The notes beneath the pieces were generated by a model, which saw only the letters and a list, made by a program, of their open reading frames with translations, was not told the DNA's origin and searched no databases. The position numbers and the translations under genes are program-made. This document shows positions 27,648-39,161 of a stretch of DNA of 63,050 nucleotides, piece by piece (within the stretch, counting starts at the first letter, position 1; every line of letters begins with the position of its first letter). Source of the DNA: Deltaproteobacteria bacterium (lineage in GTDB: Bacteria; Desulfobacterota; Desulfuromonadia; Desulfuromonadales; BM103); the NCBI GenBank assembly GCA_024636215.1, contig JAGXHL010000047.1, positions 1-63,050 of the forward strand. Direction: 5' to 3'.

Positions 27648-28630
27648 TCGAGGTTATCCCCAATAATTGATTGAGCATGAATCCGGGCTGTTTCGGCCAT
27701 ACGTTGTTCCAGCCGCTCTTCGAATTCAGCGGCACTATGATAGCCCATCTCTTTGAGCAACTGGTTGCGGGCGGCGACTTCCACAAGGGTCGTAATATTC
27801 CGGCCTTGTCGCACCGGGATGGTCTGCAAGGGCAATTTCACGCCGAGCAGTTCATAAGATCTCTCTTCCAGGCCAAGGCGGTCATATTCATGACCGTCCT
27901 GCCATTCAACCAGCTCAATAACCAGATCAATCTTTTTACGCTCACGAATCGCGGCGACCCCGAAAAGGTGCTTGATATTGATTATACCAAGACCACGCAC
28001 CTCCATATGGTAATGCAGAAGATCACTGCCTTCACCAAACAGAACCGCCGGTAATTTCAAGCGAACTTTGACTACGTCATCAGAGACAAGGCGATGACCA
28101 CGGTTGACCAGATCGAGAGCACATTCGCTCTTGCCGATACCGCTCTTGCCCATGAGCAGGACACCGACGCCCAATACATCGACAAGGACTCCATGCACAT
28201 TGGTCTGGGCAAGCAGTCGTTCCTCGAGATACTGGGTCAGCAGTGAGATAAAGGTAGAACTTTGATGATGGCTGCGCAGTAAAGGGATGTTGTGGCTTTC
28301 AGCTTCGCGCAGGAGATTTTCTGGTGGTGTTAAGCCTTTAGTGATAATAAAACAGCAGATGTCGAGGGTACAGACATGGGCAATCTGTTCTTCTGCCCTG
28401 GCCGGATCCCGTTGCGACAGTTCTGAAAGATAACTGAGTTCAGTAGAACCAAGGATCTGAATGCGGTCAGGATGCAGGTTGCGGGTATACCCGGCCAGGG
28501 CCAGGCCGGGTTTCTGAATTCTGGGGACCTGGACAAAACGACTCAGGCCACGCTCTCCGGTCAACAACTCCAGATCAAGCCCGGCCTCCGTCTCGGACAG
28601 CAATTCTGAGATACTCAGACGGGGCATCAA
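27644..28630 (-). CDS. hprK: HPr kinase/phosphorylase
   Basis: A 328-residue enzyme that phosphorylates HPr on serine. The N-terminal regulatory domain spans ~1-130. The catalytic domain has Walker A LLMGKSGIGKSECALDL near residue 155, LVSDDVVKV, EVRGLGIINIKHLFG and the C-terminal VEVAARNQLLKEMGYHSA. It overlaps rapZ by four bases. Its target serine is present in the HPr of this cluster. Confidence 0.95.
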   Translation of the reverse strand: MMPRLSISELLSETEAGLDLELLTGERGLSRFVQVPRIQKPGLALAGYTRNLHPDRIQILGSTELSYLSELSQRDPARAEEQIAHVCTLDICCFIITKGLTPPENLLREAESHNIPLLRSHHQSSTFISLLTQYLEERLLAQTNVHGVLVDVLGVGVLLMGKSGIGKSECALDLVNRGHRLVSDDVVKVRLKLPAVLFGEGSDLLHYHMEVRGLGIINIKHLFGVAAIRERKKIDLVIELVEWQDGHEYDRLGLEERSYELLGVKLPLQTIPVRQGRNITTLVEVAARNQLLKEMGYHSAAEFEERLEQRMAETARIHAQSIIGDNLE

Positions 28631-28638
28631 TTCAACCC

Positions 28639-29100
28639 TTAGAGTTTGTCTTCCTCTTCAGCGATGATCTTGTGAATCTCAGAGCTCTCGACCGCGGACT
28701 GCAGACGCTCACGAACCGCAGTGCTTTTCAGCAGTTTCGAAATGCGGGCGAGGGTTTTAAGATGCACACCAACCGATTCTTCAGGAGCAACCAGGAGAAA
28801 AAAAAGATGAGCGGGCTTACCGTCCATGGAATCGAAATCGACCCCGTGCCTGCTCAAACCAAAAGAAATCAGGAGGCGATCAATATCCTTCAACTTTCCA
28901 TGAGGGATTGCGACACCGTCTCCAATACCCGTGGATCCGAGACGTTCCCGCTCCATCAGAACTTTCAGAACATCATCACGGACCAGGCTTGAATCGGCTT
29001 TCAGCAGAGCATCAGTCAACTCTGCCAAAACCTCCTTCTTACTCGTTCCGTTCAAATCTGCGACGATCGCCGCAGGATCAAGCAACTCCGAAATCTTCAT
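28639..29100 (-). CDS. ptsN: PTS IIA-like nitrogen-regulatory protein PtsN
   Basis: A 153-residue fructose-type IIA domain. The phosphorylated histidine is in GIGDGVAIPHGKL (near residue 69), and HLFFLLVAPEESVGVHLKTLARIS is the following conserved stretch. It occupies the standard place between hpf/rpoN and hprK, where it is thought to link the PTS with sigma-54 physiology. Confidence 0.93.
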   Translation of the reverse strand: MKISELLDPAAIVADLNGTSKKEVLAELTDALLKADSSLVRDDVLKVLMERERLGSTGIGDGVAIPHGKLKDIDRLLISFGLSRHGVDFDSMDGKPAHLFFLLVAPEESVGVHLKTLARISKLLKSTAVRERLQSAVESSEIHKIIAEEEDKL

Positions 29101-29177
29101 TTCACGATAAACCTGAGTAGTAAAGTGTTAGAAAAGCAACAGCAGGCGACAGATTGCCGCCTGCTGTAAAGAATGCC

Positions 29178-29723
29178 CTAGGACTGAGGGACAATCAAGC
29201 CATAATTACCATCTTTGCGACGATACACCACATTAATCTCTTCCGATGCCGAATCCGTGAAGACCAGAAACTCTTTATCCAGCAGATCCATCTGCATGAC
29301 GGCCTCGTCAACAGACATCGGCTTCACATGAAAACTATCCGATTTAATGATGCTCGGCTCGCCGAGACCATCATCAATACTCTCTGCGGTGAAAATTGTT
29401 TTTTCAACGCGTCGTTCTTTGCCGCTTGAGGGCTTGTGATTCTTGATCTTGTCTTTGTATCGCTTCAACTGACGATCCAGTTTGTCTACGACACCATCGA
29501 TTGCCGCATACATATCGGGCGTCTCATCAGAGGCTTTGATCGTAATCCCCTTGGCGCCCAGCGAGACCTCTGCCTTGTGGCGAATTTTTCTCTCTACAGA
29601 AAGGACAACCTGCGCCTCGACGGGTTCATCAATATATTTTTTGACCTTTGCCAGTTTCTCCTCAACATAATCACGTACCGGCTCACTCGTTTCCATATGT
29701 CGAAAGGTCACGTTTATTCGCAT
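29178..29723 (-). CDS. hpf: Ribosome hibernation promoting factor, long form
   Basis: A 181-residue protein. The N-terminal ribosome-binding domain (residues 1-~100) starts INVTFRHMETSEPVRDYVEEKLAK. The C-terminal ~60-residue domain (SFHVKPMSVDEAVMQMDLLDKEFLVFTDS) is the dimerisation domain that defines the long form. It lies between rpoN and ptsN. Sequence upstream (AACCCGGAGGTGCAAAAT) gives a strong ribosome-binding site. Confidence 0.94.
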   Translation of the reverse strand: MRINVTFRHMETSEPVRDYVEEKLAKVKKYIDEPVEAQVVLSVERKIRHKAEVSLGAKGITIKASDETPDMYAAIDGVVDKLDRQLKRYKDKIKNHKPSSGKERRVEKTIFTAESIDDGLGEPSIIKSDSFHVKPMSVDEAVMQMDLLDKEFLVFTDSASEEINVVYRRKDGNYGLIVPQS

Positions 29724-29841
29724 AATTTTGCACCTCCGGGTTAAAGGTTATCAACAAGACTATGTGCTGACAATTATACCTGTTGGTTTACAGAAAACCA
29801 TTCCAATGCCGCAAGCGGGCAGCGTCAGAATTCAGATAGGG

Positions 29842-31284
29842 TTAAAAGAGTCGTTTTCTTTGTGTCGACGAACCAACTCCGAGCATCTCGCGATACTTGG
29901 TCACGGTTCGGCGGGCAATATCAATACCCTGGTTGTGCAGGAGTTCAACGATCTTCTGATCCGAATAAGGCTTGCGGGTGTTCTCCTCGGCAATCAGCTC
30001 CTTGATTTTGCTCTTGACACTTTCTGAAGCAACCGACTCGCCACCCGTTGTATTGATGCCGCTATTGAAAAAGTATTTAAGCTCAAACAGGCCCTGTGGG
30101 GTCTGTACATACTTATTGGTCGTAACACGGCTTACTGTAGACTCGTGCATTTCGATATCTTCCGCGACATCTCTTAATACCAGAGGTTTAAGGTGATCAA
30201 CCCCGCGCTCGAAAAAATCACGTTGAAACTTGACGATACTCTTGGTGACACGGAAGATCGTTCTTTGACGCTGATGAATACTCTTGATCAGCCAGAGTGC
30301 GCCGCGTAGCTTCTCCTGAATATACTCCCCTGCTTTTGCGTCAAGCTGCGCCGATCCGGAAAGAGCATTGCGGTAGAATGAGTTGATGCGCAGATTGGGC
30401 AAGCCTTCATCATTCAGAACCACAACAAAATCGTCACTGATTTTATAAACAAAGATATCCGGCACAATATAGTGAACATCTTCCTGGCCATACTGACTGC
30501 CAGGGCGTGGATCGAGGCCGCTGATAAACTTGGCGGCCCCAAAAATATCTTCCAGAGGAACCTGAAGGCTTCTTGCTATCACCTGGTAACGCCGATTTTC
30601 CAACTCATCCAGATAATCCCTCAGGATAACGCCGACCAGCTCTTCTGACATCTCAAGCAGATCAATCTGCTTGAGCAGACATTCCTGCAAATTACGACTG
30701 GCGACACCGGCAGGATCGAAATCCTGAACCGCAGAAAGAGCACGCTCAACCACCTCTGTTGCACAGGCCGCCTGTTCAGCCAGCTCCTCGACCGAGACAT
30801 GGAGGTAACCATCGTTATCCAGATTGCCGATAATTTCTCCGGCAATGGCACGCTCGAGATTTTCCAGACGGCACAGGTTGAGCTGCCACATAAGGTGATC
30901 AGCAAGGGAGGTTTTCTTGGTCAGGAGGTTCTCATAGGATGGGCGGTCTTCATCGTCTTCATAGCTGTCCGCTGTCGTGCCGCCTAAACTATAACTTTCC
31001 AGGTAGGTCTTCCAGTCGATATCGGCCATACCGTCGCCTTCACCCTCTGCCTCCCGGGTGATCTCCTGCGACTGTGCATCAACAGCCTGTTCCTCCTCGG
31101 CTGGAGTTTTCTCATCCGGAGCCTCCTGACCTTCTTCAAGGACTGGATTTTCCTCTAGTTCTTCGCGAACAACATCCATCAACTCCATGCGTGACAATTG
31201 CAGCAGCTTGATCGCCTGCTGCAGCTGTGGCGTCATCACCAGTTGCTGGCTGAGCTTAAGTTGTTGTCTGATCTCTAAAGCCAT
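29842..31284 (-). CDS. rpoN: RNA polymerase sigma-54 factor
   Basis: A 480-residue sigma factor. The Gln-rich activator-interacting region I (RQQLKLSQQLVMTPQLQQAIKLLQLS) is at the N-terminus, an acidic region II spans ~48-95, the core-binding and HTH regions follow, and the RpoN box is RRTVTKYREMLGV near the C-terminus. It is preceded by lptB and followed by hpf, the common order in proteobacteria. Confidence 0.96.
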   Translation of the reverse strand: MALEIRQQLKLSQQLVMTPQLQQAIKLLQLSRMELMDVVREELEENPVLEEGQEAPDEKTPAEEEQAVDAQSQEITREAEGEGDGMADIDWKTYLESYSLGGTTADSYEDDEDRPSYENLLTKKTSLADHLMWQLNLCRLENLERAIAGEIIGNLDNDGYLHVSVEELAEQAACATEVVERALSAVQDFDPAGVASRNLQECLLKQIDLLEMSEELVGVILRDYLDELENRRYQVIARSLQVPLEDIFGAAKFISGLDPRPGSQYGQEDVHYIVPDIFVYKISDDFVVVLNDEGLPNLRINSFYRNALSGSAQLDAKAGEYIQEKLRGALWLIKSIHQRQRTIFRVTKSIVKFQRDFFERGVDHLKPLVLRDVAEDIEMHESTVSRVTTNKYVQTPQGLFELKYFFNSGINTTGGESVASESVKSKIKELIAEENTRKPYSDQKIVELLHNQGIDIARRTVTKYREMLGVGSSTQRKRLF

Positions 31285-31361
31285 AGCATCATCATAATGG
31301 CAAGCAGCCTCACCAGGTCAAGTATTTGCTCTGATAAAAGCTGATTGCCGTTTTTCCCATA

Positions 31362-32087
31362 TTATAGTTGAAACGACTCGCCCAGGTAAATGGCCCTGGC
31401 TTTCGGGCTCTGCGCGATCTCGTCAGGAGAGCCGTGCACCAGGACACAACCATCATTAAGGATATAGGCCCGCTCGCAGACACCGAGCGTCTCTCGAACG
31501 TTATGATCGGAAATCAGCACGCCGATCTGGCGATTTTTCAAGGATGTAATGATTTCCTGAATATCCAGCACAGCAAGCGGGTCGATCCCGGCGAAGGGCT
31601 CGTCCAACAAGATAAATCGCGGGTCAAGGACCAGGGCACGGGCAATCTCCACACGTCGTCTTTCGCCACCGGAAAGAGCATATCCATAGGATTTTGCAAC
31701 CTGCGTCAAACGGAAATCTTCCAGCAGCTGATCTCTGCGCTCGGCTTGCTGCTGTGCTGACTTATCCGTTGTCTCAAGGATTGCCATGAGATTCTGGGCA
31801 ACTGTCAATTTACGAAATACTGATGCTTCCTGAGGCAGATAGGAAATTCCCATTCTGGCCCTCTGGTGCATTGGCAACGAGGTTAAGTTGACATCGTCCA
31901 GAAAAACCTCTCCCTGCTCCGGACGAACCAGACCGACAACCATATAAAAAGAGGTGGTTTTTCCGGCACCATTAGGGCCAAGAAGTCCGACGACCTCACC
32001 GGACTCCAATTCAAGGTCAACCGATGAGACCACCTGCCTGTCTTTGTAGCTTTTAGACAAACCACGTGCAGCCAGAAGGTGCCTCAA
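31362..32087 (-). CDS. lptB: LPS export ABC transporter ATP-binding protein LptB
   Basis: A 241-residue ATPase powering LPS extraction from the inner membrane. Walker A is GPNGAGKTT near residue 38, the Q-loop region reads GISYLPQEASVFRKLTV, the signature is LSGGERRR and Walker B is FILLDEPFAGIDP. It overlaps lptA by four bases. The membrane partners LptF and LptG are not in the window. Confidence 0.95.
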   Translation of the reverse strand: MRHLLAARGLSKSYKDRQVVSSVDLELESGEVVGLLGPNGAGKTTSFYMVVGLVRPEQGEVFLDDVNLTSLPMHQRARMGISYLPQEASVFRKLTVAQNLMAILETTDKSAQQQAERRDQLLEDFRLTQVAKSYGYALSGGERRRVEIARALVLDPRFILLDEPFAGIDPLAVLDIQEIITSLKNRQIGVLISDHNVRETLGVCERAYILNDGCVLVHGSPDEIAQSPKARAIYLGESFQL

Positions 32088-32581
32088 GGTTTGTCCTCCT
32101 CTTTTGGAGCAAAAACCGCGTTCACCCGGCCACCGGCACCACCGCTGACCACACTGCGCTTGTCATTCAGGTATACGGTAATTTCCTGGCCTTTGACAAA
32201 ATTCTCACCATCATGAACTTCTGGTGAACCGGTCAGGACAATGCGTCCTTCCGGATGATAGAGAACCGCTCGTTCGCCCAGCGCAACGCGCGTGCCTTGA
32301 TTGATACGGACATTGCCCTCGGCAATCACTTTTTCAATCTCGCGTTTTTCACCCTTATACTCAACCGTCAAACGCTTGCCATGTATGGTAACATCATCCT
32401 GGGTTGCAACGGCGTTGCCAATAAAAACGAGCGTTTGTGCGATGTCGTCAGCTTCCAGACGGTCGGAGGTCACTTCAACCGGACCCCGGTTTTTAGTCGC
32501 AAGCTCAGGGGCCGCCAGAACCGTCAGGGGGAAAAACATGATGATACAGATAAAAATGATTTTGTTCATAGACATTGTCAT
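32084..32581 (-). CDS. lptA: LPS transport periplasmic protein LptA
   Basis: A 165-residue periplasmic OstA-type protein that bridges LPS across the periplasm. The signal peptide covers residues 1-~23 (ending VLAA). The beta-jellyroll motif EVTSDRLEADDIAQTLVFIGNAVATQDD is intact. It overlaps lptB and lptC by four bases each. An internal ATG (MSMNKI) is a possible alternative start. Confidence 0.92.
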   Translation of the reverse strand: MTMSMNKIIFICIIMFFPLTVLAAPELATKNRGPVEVTSDRLEADDIAQTLVFIGNAVATQDDVTIHGKRLTVEYKGEKREIEKVIAEGNVRINQGTRVALGERAVLYHPEGRIVLTGSPEVHDGENFVKGQEITVYLNDKRSVVSGGAGGRVNAVFAPKEEDKP

Positions 32582-33162
32582 TCCATTGTTTCCGGGTCGA
32601 AAAATCCTTCGACATCAGCGTTCAGCTGTACACGCTTTTTCTGCAGATAAAGAGTCATGCCGGTCCCTTCAAGGCGCATGCCGCTGGCGAGCATAACAAC
32701 CTGCGAGGCAGTGGTTAATTGCTGTGTGGAATGATCATAATCAAGACTTTCGGTCTTAAACGAATAACCACCAACATGCTGCATAGCAACGTCACCAAAG
32801 ACCTTGATCGCTTGATAATCGCTGCTGACTTCACCCCGAAGTGCGCGAATCGAACCTGCGGGCTCGCCCTGTTCATCAAAGAACTTCAGCTCAGGCTCAA
32901 CCAGTCCCAGGATACCCGAGTCGGCCTTTCTCTCCACCTGACTGGAGACCAGTCTCCAGCGTGGGAGACCATTCTCCACATGGGTATAGTCGATATCCTC
33001 AAGAGACACGTCTATGCCCGTGGGCAAAGACTTGACTACGGCTTCCAACTGACTTTCGGGGCTGTAGCGCATGGCGATCAAAGCAATGATTGCCAAAGCC
33101 AGGGCCAGAGCCAGAACAAGCAGAAAATTACGGGGTTTGAGATAGCTCATGGACAAGGGCAA
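32578..33162 (-). CDS. lptC: LPS export system protein LptC
   Basis: A 194-residue bitopic membrane protein with one N-terminal transmembrane helix (residues ~11-29) and a periplasmic OstA-like domain (DEQGEPAGSIRALRGEVSSDYQAIKVFGDV). Position directly before lptA and the four-base overlap support the call. Sequence conservation in this family is low, so the context carries weight. Confidence 0.9.
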   Translation of the reverse strand: MPLSMSYLKPRNFLLVLALALALAIIALIAMRYSPESQLEAVVKSLPTGIDVSLEDIDYTHVENGLPRWRLVSSQVERKADSGILGLVEPELKFFDEQGEPAGSIRALRGEVSSDYQAIKVFGDVAMQHVGGYSFKTESLDYDHSTQQLTTASQVVMLASGMRLEGTGMTLYLQKKRVQLNADVEGFFDPETME

Positions 33163-33251
33163 GTATACACTTGAGGGTATTTACTGTAAAGAGCAATGCG
33201 ACAAATTGGCATGAGAATTGTATGGGTGTCTGGAAGCCTCCCTGGGGGTTG

Positions 33252-33310
33252 CTAGCAGTCTGTCGGACTAAACGGGCCGAAGCGAAAATTTGGATGCGAC
33301 AGCCTGCTAG
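33252..33310. repeat. Inverted repeat overlapping the kdsC stop codon
   Basis: CTAGCAGTCTGTCG at 33252-33265 and CGACAGCCTGCTAG at 33297-33310 match as inverted repeats at 13 of 14 positions. The TAG stop of kdsC (33307-33309) lies inside the right arm. Confidence 0.75.
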
Positions 33311-33825
33311 TCTTCGAAATAACGATTGGTCACAACCGCCCAGAGGCCTGTTTTTTTGAGGAGAAAATCACAGACTTCCCTGACAGCTCCTCGCCCCCCG
33401 GCACGCGCTGTGACAAGATCTGCAAAAGGCTTCACCTCCTCGACGGCATCCGCAACCGTAGCGCTAAAACCGACCCGCCTCATAACCGGCAGATCAATGA
33501 CATCGTCTCCGACATAAGCGACCTGTTCAGGCGACAAACCACGGAGTTCCAGAATTTCTTGAAAAGGCACGAGCTTGTCTTTCGCGCCCTGATAGACCAG
33601 TTCAATACCGAGTTCTTCAGCCCGTCGGGTGACGACCGCAGACTGGCGACCGGTAATGATACCGACCTCTATGCCGGCCCTTTGCAGCAGCTTGAGGCCA
33701 TAGCCATCCTTAACATCAAAAGATTTGGTTTCGGCACCATCGCTGTCATAAGTGATGCGCCCATCGGTCATGACGCCATCGACATCCAGAAGGAGCAGTT
33801 TGATTTTTGCAAAGTCTGCAACCAT
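33307..33825 (-). CDS. kdsC: 3-deoxy-D-manno-octulosonate 8-phosphate phosphatase
   Basis: A 172-residue HAD-family phosphatase releasing Kdo from Kdo-8-phosphate. Motif I is LLLDVDGVMTDGR, the ITGRQSAVV segment is motif II, and YVGDDVIDLPVM is motif IV. Its ATG shares one base with the kdsD stop (TGATG). The stop codon comes from an inverted repeat. Confidence 0.94.
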   Translation of the reverse strand: MVADFAKIKLLLLDVDGVMTDGRITYDSDGAETKSFDVKDGYGLKLLQRAGIEVGIITGRQSAVVTRRAEELGIELVYQGAKDKLVPFQEILELRGLSPEQVAYVGDDVIDLPVMRRVGFSATVADAVEEVKPFADLVTARAGGRGAVREVCDFLLKKTGLWAVVTNRYFED

Positions 33826-34805
33826 CAGATCACCCCGGCCTTGAGCAAGTCATGCAAGTGAATAATACCGATCGGTTTCTGTTCTTCTTCCGACTCAAAA
33901 ACAAACAGAGAGGTTATTTTGTACTCTTCCATGCGCTGCAGCGCCTTGGCGGCCAGGTTGCTTCGCAAAATACGCTTGGGTTTACCAGCCATGAGCTCGC
34001 AAATCGGCAGGTTGAGGACTTCGATGCCCTGCTCTATCTTGCGCCGCAGATCCCCATCGGTAAAGACCCCGATTAAAGCCCCCTGTTCGTCGACAACGCC
34101 GGTGATCCCCAGTTTTTTACTGGAAATTACATAGAGGGCGTCCTTCAGCGCTGTGCCTGCAGCAACCGTCGGCACGTCGTCGCCAACGTGCATCAGGTCT
34201 TCAACCCGCAGCAACAAGCGTTTACCCAGAGCGCCACCGGGGTGGAAAAGAGCAAAGTCTTCCTCGCGGAATCCTCGCTGCAAAAGCAAGGCCACAGCAA
34301 GAGCATCGCCCATAACCAGCGTGACCGTCGTGCTTGCCGTTGGTGCCAGTTGCAGAGGACAGGCCTCTTCCTTGATGGAGATGTCCAGGAAGACATCCCC
34401 GGCACGCGCCAGAGTACTGCCGGGATTGCCGGTCATTGCCACCAGAGGAAGCCCCATACGTTTGATGATTGGTAGAATCCGGGTAATTTCCTCAGTTTCT
34501 CCGGAGTTGGAAACAGCGATCACCACATCGCCCTTCATCAACATCCCCAAATCACCGTGGACCCCTTCGGCAGGATGCAGGAAAATGGCAGGTGTCCCGG
34601 TCGAAGCCATGGTTGCAGCCATCTTCTGGCAGATCAGACCAGACTTGCCCATACCGGTGACAACGACACGTCCGGTGCAGGCAAGGAGCATCTCTACAGA
34701 CCGGGCAAACTGAACATCCAGACGTTCAGCCAAAGCCTCTACGGCATCGGCCTCAATCTGAATGACCTTACGGGCCGCCTCTAAAATTTCTGCATGTTTA
34801 TTCAT
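33825..34805 (-). CDS. kdsD: Arabinose-5-phosphate isomerase
   Basis: A 326-residue enzyme converting ribulose-5-phosphate to arabinose-5-phosphate, the first step of Kdo synthesis. The SIS domain contains VVVTGMGKSGLICQKMAATMASTGTPAIFLHPAEG and SNSGETEEI. Two CBS domains follow (~205-326), as in KdsD. It is tightly packed between kdsC and kdsA. Confidence 0.94.
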   Translation of the reverse strand: MNKHAEILEAARKVIQIEADAVEALAERLDVQFARSVEMLLACTGRVVVTGMGKSGLICQKMAATMASTGTPAIFLHPAEGVHGDLGMLMKGDVVIAVSNSGETEEITRILPIIKRMGLPLVAMTGNPGSTLARAGDVFLDISIKEEACPLQLAPTASTTVTLVMGDALAVALLLQRGFREEDFALFHPGGALGKRLLLRVEDLMHVGDDVPTVAAGTALKDALYVISSKKLGITGVVDEQGALIGVFTDGDLRRKIEQGIEVLNLPICELMAGKPKRILRSNLAAKALQRMEEYKITSLFVFESEEEQKPIGIIHLHDLLKAGVI

Positions 34806-37348
<2,543 letters not shown>

Positions 37349-37350
37349 TT

Positions 37351-37532
37351 AACCGGTGGTCATCCAGATTTTCCGGATGACCACCGGTTAAGTTTTCGAT
37401 CTGGAAACGAGCAATTTTTTGCAAGGTCAAGGAAATCAAGGATTTGAGCGGAGGCGTAGCACTTTACGCCGCACAATCAAATCCGCCGAATGACGCAGAG
37501 ATTGCGAAAAGGGCCGTTTCCGGGCGAAAACT
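37351..37532. repeat. Hairpin plus TIR-flanked core repeat, copy 2
   Basis: A perfect 15-bp stem (AACCGGTGGTCATCC at 37351-37365, GGATGACCACCGGTT at 37375-37389) is followed by a 143-bp core, 37390-37532, matching 14579-14720. Stem sequences differ between the two copies but each remains fully self-complementary. The right end overlaps the kdsB stop codon (37531-37533). Confidence 0.85.
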
Positions 37533-38277
37533 AAGAGGATAAGAACATCTTCACCCGCTCCAGATCTTCAGGTGTGTCAACCCCCTGCCCAACCAGGTTG
37601 GTCTCTGCAACACGGATCCGATAGCCATGCTCAAGAGCACGCAACTGCTCAAGGCATTCCTGTGCTTCCAGAGGCGTCGACTTCAAGCCTGGATAGGCAA
37701 GGAGAAACTCCCGTCGATAGACGTAAAGGCCGATGTGTTTGGCGGTTGCCAGTTCGTTCCAGCGTTGTTCGACAGCATTGCTGAAATCACGCGGATGAGG
37801 GATCGGTGCCCGGGAGAAATACAGCGCAAAGCCTTGCTGGTCAGTAACCACCTTGACCACATTGGGGTTGAAAAACTCTTCAGCCGAGGTCAGCGGTGTT
37901 TTCAGAGTCCCCATGGGAATCGAGCTGTCGGCCAGCAAGGGGGCAACGGCCGCCTGAATCATGGCCGGATCAATCAGCGGCTCATCCCCCTGAACATTGA
38001 CAATCAGCTCATCATCGAGGCCGGCAGCAACCTCTGCCAGTCGGTCCGTACCGGTCGGATGGTCTGCGCGGGTCATGACAACGTCACCATCAAAAGCAAC
38101 CACAGCTCGGGCAATACGATCATCATCGGTCGCAACAATCACCCTGTCGACTGACTCACACAGCAAGGCACGTTCATAGACCCATTGGACCATCGGCTTG
38201 CCGCATAAATCTGCGAGAGGTTTCCCGGGGAATCGCGTCGATGCGTAACGTGCTGGAATAATGACTGTAACACCCAT
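37531..38277 (-). CDS. kdsB: CMP-Kdo synthetase
   Basis: A 248-residue cytidylyltransferase activating Kdo with CTP. N-terminal [22 protein letters not shown], then [22 protein letters not shown] and [12 protein letters not shown] are all family motifs. I start at 38277 (MGVTVII) where GGAG lies ten bases upstream; the frame is open 33 codons further but without family similarity. Its TAG stop is supplied by the end of the TIR-core repeat. Confidence 0.95.
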   Translation of the reverse strand: MGVTVIIPARYASTRFPGKPLADLCGKPMVQWVYERALLCESVDRVIVATDDDRIARAVVAFDGDVVMTRADHPTGTDRLAEVAAGLDDELIVNVQGDEPLIDPAMIQAAVAPLLADSSIPMGTLKTPLTSAEEFFNPNVVKVVTDQQGFALYFSRAPIPHPRDFSNAVEQRWNELATAKHIGLYVYRREFLLAYPGLKSTPLEAQECLEQLRALEHGYRIRVAETNLVGQGVDTPEDLERVKMFLSS

Positions 38278-38518
38278 ATTATTCAGGCTCCAAAAGCAGC
38301 AGATAAAGTAAAAAACAAGAGGCTCATATAACTCCCCTTGACGTTTCTTCGGTCCTATGGCCTCGTGCCTCACCACTCATTGATGCGGTAGGGTGAGCCC
38401 TTTCATCATTTCTCGAATCGACGTCATCTTCGTCGGTCCTTTTTGATCGACCACCGGTGTGTACCAGGCAGAATACTTCTATTTACGTAGAGAAAAGAGT
38501 TTGACGGATTCATACTGA

Positions 38519-38701
38519 TTACAGTTCACTGCTCAACTTCGGTGCATCCTCACCAGTCACAAGAGGTTTTCCGTCTCGCCAGACAACGGTATACTGCCCC
38601 AGACGTTTCTTTTTTTCCAAAGTTTCAGATACAGCTTTTTGAAGAGTGTCAAGCAGGACCTGCCCTTCTTTTGACGGTTTTTTTTTAAAGGTCGCGTTCA
38701 T
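38519..38701 (-). CDS. Small putative antitoxin/partner of zeta-toxin-like gene
   Basis: A 60-residue basic protein with a helical N-terminal part and the C-terminal motif [13 protein letters not shown] recall similar short proteins ending in VVWRDGKPV next to zeta-toxin-family genes, which suggests a partner or antitoxin; this is inference. It overlaps the truncated zeta-like gene by four bases. The 38378-38518 gap between it and kdsB shows nothing recognisable. Confidence 0.6.
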   Translation of the reverse strand: MNATFKKKPSKEGQVLLDTLQKAVSETLEKKKRLGQYTVVWRDGKPLVTGEDAPKLSSEL

Positions 38702-39129
38702 ACAGCAGCCTCCTTCTCTAGCAATTGGTAATAGTCTTTATGCAGGATATCGCGAGTTTCACCGTCCTGCTCGAAAACAAGCACGGGCATTTCTCCATCA
38801 TTCATGAAACAGATGCAGCGATCTACGCGATGACTGAAATCATAAAGCAGATTGTGCAGACTGCGCGGAAAGCGTCGCTCGATGTCACGAATGGAGATAT
38901 TGTGGCCACCATGCGCAACCCGTTCGGCTACGCGAAGTTTTGACATTCCAACACTCGGAAGGGCCAGATAGATTAATTCCACCTGCCATCCATCCTGTTG
39001 CAGCCGTTCGATGAGTCGCAGATAGATTCGACCCGCAAGGGTGGTTTCAAAAGCGAAATCTTCACTTTGTTCGATGCACACTTCAATCTCATGCAAAAAG
39101 ATCCGTAGAAAAGCTGATGGAACGATCAA
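38698..39129 (-). pseudogene. Zeta-toxin-family protein, N-terminally truncated
   Basis: A 143-codon frame starting at TTG. It matches the second half of the zeta-toxin-like kinase family (COG4185): [48 protein letters not shown] and [14 protein letters not shown]. Full-length members begin with a Walker A P-loop about 40-50 residues before FETTL. No such motif is found in any frame between here and the next gene, so the ATP-binding start is missing and the protein should be inactive as a kinase. It is coupled to the 60-residue partner. Confidence 0.7.
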
Positions 39130-39161
39130 CCATTGGATATTCTCTGTTCTCTAATGTTTTT

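Noticed and set aside
38278..38376. N-terminal extension of kdsB
   Set aside because: GGAG and the conserved [13 protein letters not shown] start place the true start at 38277.
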